Origin: Brachybacterium tyrofermentans
Lineage (GTDB): Bacteria > Actinomycetota > Actinomycetes > Actinomycetales > Dermabacteraceae
Direction of reading: 5' to 3'
Assembly: GCF_014897585.1 (NCBI RefSeq)
Contig: NZ_JABUXW010000030.1
Coordinates: 1 to 42,416 of the forward strand
Length of the DNA: 42,416 nucleotides
The notes under the pieces are model-generated. The model searched no databases and was not told the DNA's origin. It saw only the letters and a program-made list of their open reading frames with translations. Shown piece after piece: positions 40,892-42,416 of the stretch; within the stretch, counting starts at the first letter, position 1, and each line of letters starts with the position of its first letter. A program made the translations under genes and the position numbers.

Positions 40892-41623
40892 ATGATCGAG
40901 TTCCAGAACGTCGCCAAGACCTTCCTGCAGGGCCGGTCCGTCGTGACCGCCCTGGAGGGCATCAACCTCACGATCGCCGAGAACGAGATGTTCGGCGTCG
41001 TCGGCGAATCCGGGTCCGGGAAGTCGACCCTGCTGCGCCTGATCAACCATCTCGAGGCGCCCACCTCGGGCACCGTGCTGGTCGGCGGCGAGGATCTCAG
41101 CACCCTCCCGCCCCGTGCACAGCGTGCCCGGCGGCGCGGCATCGGCATGGTGTTCCAGCAGTTCAACCTGCTCGGCAACTCGACCGTCCTGGACAACGTC
41201 TCGATGCCGCTGCGCCTGCAGGGTCGCCGCGGGCGGGACACCGCGATGCAGATGCTCGAGTTCGTGCACATGGCCGGCCACCGCGACAAGCACCCCAGCC
41301 GACTCTCCGGCGGCGAGAAGCAGCGCGTCGCGATCGCGCGAGCGCTCGTGACGAGGCCGCAGATCCTGTTGGCCGACGAGCCGACGTCGGCCCTGGACTC
41401 CGGGCACACCGATGAGGTGATGTCCGTCCTGCGGGACGTGCGCGCCGAGTTCCGCACCACGATCGTGCTGGTCAGCCATGAGCTCGACGTCATCAAGACC
41501 TCCTGCGACCGGGCCGCTGTGCTCGAGGGCGGGCACCTGGAGGCCCTCATCGACGTCACGCCGCCCCCGCCGCGCGAGCGCACCGGGAGCTATGCCGACC
41601 GCGCCCGGGAGCACCTGGCATGA
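40892..41623 (+). CDS. metN: Methionine ABC transporter ATP-binding protein MetN
   Basis: The protein has 243 aa. Walker A is GESGSGKSTLLR, the signature LSGGEKQRVAIARAL, Walker B ILLADEPTSALD with catalytic Glu, and the H-loop LVSHELDV. The start MIEFQNVAKTF and GVVGESGSGKST layout match MetN. MetN proteins often have a C-terminal NIL domain of about 90 residues that senses methionine; this one stops at about 243 aa, so it lacks that domain and may not be feedback-inhibited the same way. The start at 40892 has a weak GAGAG site. Its stop overlaps metI by ATGA (41620-41623). No MetQ gene is visible before the window ends. Confidence 0.9.
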   Translation: MIEFQNVAKTFLQGRSVVTALEGINLTIAENEMFGVVGESGSGKSTLLRLINHLEAPTSGTVLVGGEDLSTLPPRAQRARRRGIGMVFQQFNLLGNSTVLDNVSMPLRLQGRRGRDTAMQMLEFVHMAGHRDKHPSRLSGGEKQRVAIARALVTRPQILLADEPTSALDSGHTDEVMSVLRDVRAEFRTTIVLVSHELDVIKTSCDRAAVLEGGHLEALIDVTPPPPRERTGSYADRAREHLA

Positions 41624-42297
41624 ACGATCTGCTGACCCGGCTGGGCGAGTACCGCGGCGAGATCATCACGTCGATCGTCGAGACCGGCTACATGCTGGGC
41701 AACTCGATGCTCGCGGCGGTCCTCGTCGGCCTTCCGCTGGGCACCCTGCTGTACCTCTCCCGCCCGGGCGGGCCCTTCGAGCGCCGCTGGCTGCACACCG
41801 TGCTCAACACCTACGTCAACGTGGTGCGCTCGGTGCCCTTCCTGCTCTTCGTCGTGGCCCTGATCCCCGTCACCCGCTGGCTGGTGGGGACCTCCTTCGG
41901 CACCACCGCGGCGTCGGTGCCGCTCGCCTTCGTGGCCGCCGCGCTCTACGCCCGCTTCTCCGAGCAGACTCTGCTGGAGGTCCCGGAGCAGACCGTGGAG
42001 CTGGCCCGGTCCCTCGGTGCGGGTCCGCTGCAGCTGGTGGTGCGCTTCCTGTACTCCGAGGCTCGCTCCGGCCTGGTGCTGAGCCTGACCACCGTCACGA
42101 TCTCGATGGTCAGCTACTCCACGATCATGGGCGTGGTCGGCGGCGGCGGCGTGGGCGACTTCGCGATCCGCTACGGCTACCAGACCTACGAGTACGACCT
42201 CATGTACACCACGATCGTCCTGATGATCGTGGCCGTGATGCTCATCCAGGGGGCGGGAACCCTGCTCGCCCGGATCCTCGACAAACGCGGTCGCTGA
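41620..42297 (+). CDS. metI: Methionine ABC transporter permease MetI
   Basis: The protein has 225 aa with five or six helices of the binding-protein-dependent transport fold. The cytosolic EAA loop is visible (VELARSLGAGPLQLVVRFLY, near 125-145), contacting MetN. The motif NVVRSVPFLLFVVALIP is typical of MetI. The stop at 42295-42297 is followed by about 65 bp and then a hexanucleotide repeat. It is coupled with metN by a four-base overlap. A substrate-binding MetQ gene is expected further downstream, outside this window. Confidence 0.93.
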   Translation: MNDLLTRLGEYRGEIITSIVETGYMLGNSMLAAVLVGLPLGTLLYLSRPGGPFERRWLHTVLNTYVNVVRSVPFLLFVVALIPVTRWLVGTSFGTTAASVPLAFVAAALYARFSEQTLLEVPEQTVELARSLGAGPLQLVVRFLYSEARSGLVLSLTTVTISMVSYSTIMGVVGGGGVGDFAIRYGYQTYEYDLMYTTIVLMIVAVMLIQGAGTLLARILDKRGR

Positions 42298-42362
42298 ACC
42301 GCGCCCCGCGGCTCGCGCCTCTCGTCTCACGCCCTACGCACGACTCCCAACGCCACAAGCCC

Positions 42363-42416
42363 CAGCTCCAGCTCCAGCTCCAGCTCCAGCTCCAGCTCCA
42401 GCTCCAGCTCCAGCTC
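42363..42416. repeat. Hexanucleotide repeat (CAGCTC), at least nine copies, reaching the window edge
   Basis: Nine perfect CAGCTC units fill the last 54 bases, so copy number is a lower limit. It lies 65 bp after metI in sequence with no gene that I can support. A gene whose start lies beyond the edge could contain the array, as several other arrays in this window are coding. Confidence 0.9.

Overview
The window is GC-rich DNA from the chromosome of a high-GC Gram-positive bacterium (Actinomycetota). I base this on the codon bias, on frequent GTG/TTG starts with GGAGG-type ribosome sites, and on families typical of the group: an ECF41 sigma factor with its partner, a DUF779/aldehyde dehydrogenase pair, an Rv2578c-type radical SAM protein under a mycobacterial-type SOS box, a MetP/MetS transporter and a [13 protein letters not shown] arsenate reductase. 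A Brachybacterium-like (Dermabacteraceae) host is my guess, not something the sequence proves.

Layout. 1-980: end of an aldehyde dehydrogenase gene, a proline-rich small protein and a DUF779 protein. 1030-2624: an ECF41 promoter, a carboxymuconolactone-decarboxylase-like protein and the ECF41 sigma factor, a self-contained autoregulated module. 2685-3948: divergent TetR repressor and RibD-type reductase around two tandem operators. 4175-5861: phytanoyl-CoA-dioxygenase-like enzyme with an AraC regulator. 5875-7020: FAD monooxygenase. 7106-8953: a repeat-rich island holding a complete ISL3-family insertion sequence (7294-8750) with an exact 8-bp target duplication, inserted in one arm of a 24-bp perfect palindrome; next to it is a 40-bp tandem duplication of the end of an ABC exporter gene. 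8919-12787: heterodimeric ABC exporter. 13105-14322: NAD-binding epimerase-like protein and DUF1801 protein. 14471-16526: Ktr/Trk potassium uptake pair. 16673-20153: arsenic resistance operon (flavoprotein with a Cys-rich tail, ArsC, Acr3) divergent from arsR. 20188-21359: LrgA/LrgB pair. 21435-23360: GNAT, VOC, a small membrane protein and a PNPOx-family protein. 23453-26938: two-component system with an extra membrane protein, rich in in-frame tandem repeats. 27449-31309: Tat-exported C39-like protein, AbgT transporter and M20 amidohydrolase. 31524-34186: ascorbate-type PTS (IIA-IIB fusion and IIC). 34462-36289: MetP with the 35-residue MetS. 36623-38548: flavin reductase, tRNA-Ser(GGA) with terminator, and the SOS-boxed radical SAM gene. 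38798-40749: membrane-anchored protein and an OsmC protein. 40892-42297: MetN and MetI. A hexanucleotide repeat runs off the window end.

How it fits together. Most of the window is small transport, stress and regulation modules, each next to its own regulator. Two methionine importers of different types (MetPS, sodium-driven; MetNI, ATP-driven) lie within 8 kb. The most unusual features are the IS-split palindrome and the density of frame-preserving (6, 9, 15 and 24 bp) tandem repeats in coding sequence, including a ten-copy Ser-Glu-Gly insert in the ATP-lid region of a histidine kinase and a ten-copy Thr-Gly-Ser linker between two PTS domains. I found no CRISPR array, prophage, rRNA or obvious defence system.
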